From Promethearchaeota archaeon (GTDB lineage: Archaea; Asgardarchaeota; Lokiarchaeia; Sigyniarchaeales; SOKP01): a stretch of 6,600 nucleotides of DNA. The stretch is from positions 1 to 6,600 of the forward strand of contig SDNM01000087.1 of NCBI GenBank assembly GCA_004524385.1, in the 5' to 3' direction. The notes under the pieces are model-generated. The model did not search any database. It saw only the letters and a list, made by a program, of their open reading frames with translations, and was not told where the DNA came from. This document shows positions 6,161 through 6,600 of this stretch, in pieces; positions within the stretch are counted from its first letter, which is position 1; every line of letters begins with the position of its first letter. The position numbers were made by a program, and so were the translations under genes.

Positions 6161-6600
6161 CTAAAAGCAGATATCTTCCCTTTCAAGGTTCAATTCATTA
6201 TGGTTTCTTAATTCTAAATAAAGAGAATTTATATTGTTTAAACACGACTGTAATTCTTCATTATTGAATGTAACTAATTCTGAGTTATATGATTGGATCA
6301 AAATTTGCTTTAAATTAATATTAGGAAAATATTTCGTTGAGGAAAAAAATTCATCTAGTAAAGGATATATTGATGTTTGCTGTAATTGATCAAAATAAAG
6401 TGTGTTGACTAAAGAGTTAGTAAGTTCCAAGAAAAAATTTATTTGTTGATCAAAATCAATCAAATTAAGAGATTTAATAAAATTCAAATTTGGTTTTTTT
6501 TTTATTTCATATTTCAATTGAGAAAGAATTGATAGTATTTTTCCTAGATTTGATAAAGAGCTAGGTAATTTGTTAGGTATTGGGAGCCTTTTAATAAAAC
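6161..6600 (-). CDS. Unrecognised helical protein, C-terminal part (5' partial)
   Basis: The frame is open from the right edge of the window to a TAG stop at 6161-6163, giving 145 visible residues. A TTG at 6515-6517 is best read as an internal leucine: the frame continues for at least 27 more codons (including KRLPIPNKLPSSLSNLGKIL) without a stop. The sequence is rich in Leu, Asn and Phe and looks all-helical (IDFDQQINFFLELTNSLVNTL; NINLKQILIQSYNSEL; LQSCLNNINSLYLELRNHNEL). I see no catalytic motif, zinc site or membrane span and do not recognise a family. The helical pattern could suit a PhoU-like or scaffolding protein, but that is speculation. It is 116 bp upstream of the AbrB-PhoU gene on the same strand. 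Confidence 0.55.
   Translation of the reverse strand, partial: FIKRLPIPNKLPSSLSNLGKILSILSQLKYEIKKKPNLNFIKSLNLIDFDQQINFFLELTNSLVNTLYFDQLQQTSIYPLLDEFFSSTKYFPNINLKQILIQSYNSELVTFNNEELQSCLNNINSLYLELRNHNELNLEREDICF

Noticed and set aside
6515..6517. TTG as the start codon of the right-edge gene
   Set aside because: The frame stays open to the window edge for 27 more codons, and no Shine-Dalgarno sequence precedes the TTG. It is more simply an internal leucine.
1..6600. CRISPR array, insertion sequence or attachment site
   Set aside because: No regularly spaced repeats, no transposase and no terminal inverted repeats flanking a gene were found. The only mobile-element hint is the nuclease remnant.

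Overview
The window is about 70% A+T, with lysine-, isoleucine- and asparagine-rich proteins. It looks archaeal. The best evidence is a protein that fuses an AbrB-type DNA-binding domain to PhoU-like helical repeats, an architecture typical of archaeal PhoU regulators, together with an AGGTGA-type ribosome-binding site and T-rich, hairpin-free gene ends. The general style resembles low-GC Asgard archaea such as Lokiarchaeia, but that lineage is a guess: no rRNA or marker gene is present.

Layout: (1) 1-255, + strand, the last 84 codons of an unrecognised gene. (2) 297-770, - strand, a short zinc-ribbon protein that looks like the back half of a Vsr-like (PD-(D/E)XK) nuclease whose front half is missing. 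(3) 979-3616, + strand, a tight two-gene operon: a circularly permuted ATP-grasp ligase followed 16 bp later by an M14-type zinc carboxypeptidase/deacylase. (4) 3617-4973, - strand, a second operon: a small, very acidic protein with four cysteines, then a membrane-anchored alpha/beta hydrolase. Its stop codon directly abuts the stop of the M14 gene. (5) 5067-6044, - strand, the AbrB-PhoU regulator, with a good Shine-Dalgarno sequence and an AT-only palindrome upstream. (6) 6161-6600, - strand, the C-terminal part of an unrecognised helical protein that runs off the right edge.

How the genes may work together: the ligase and M14 pair is the most interesting part. A permuted ATP-grasp enzyme should form an amide or peptide bond at the cost of ATP, and an M14 enzyme should hydrolyse one. 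A co-transcribed pair suggests a make-and-remove cycle, or processing of a small peptide-like metabolite or protein tag. Known permuted ATP-grasp operons usually carry alpha-E, transglutaminase-like or Anbu-type genes instead, and none of these is visible here. The M14 protein has an unusual zinc-site spacing (H-x-E instead of H-x-x-E). No tRNA, rRNA, CRISPR array, complete insertion sequence or replication origin was seen.
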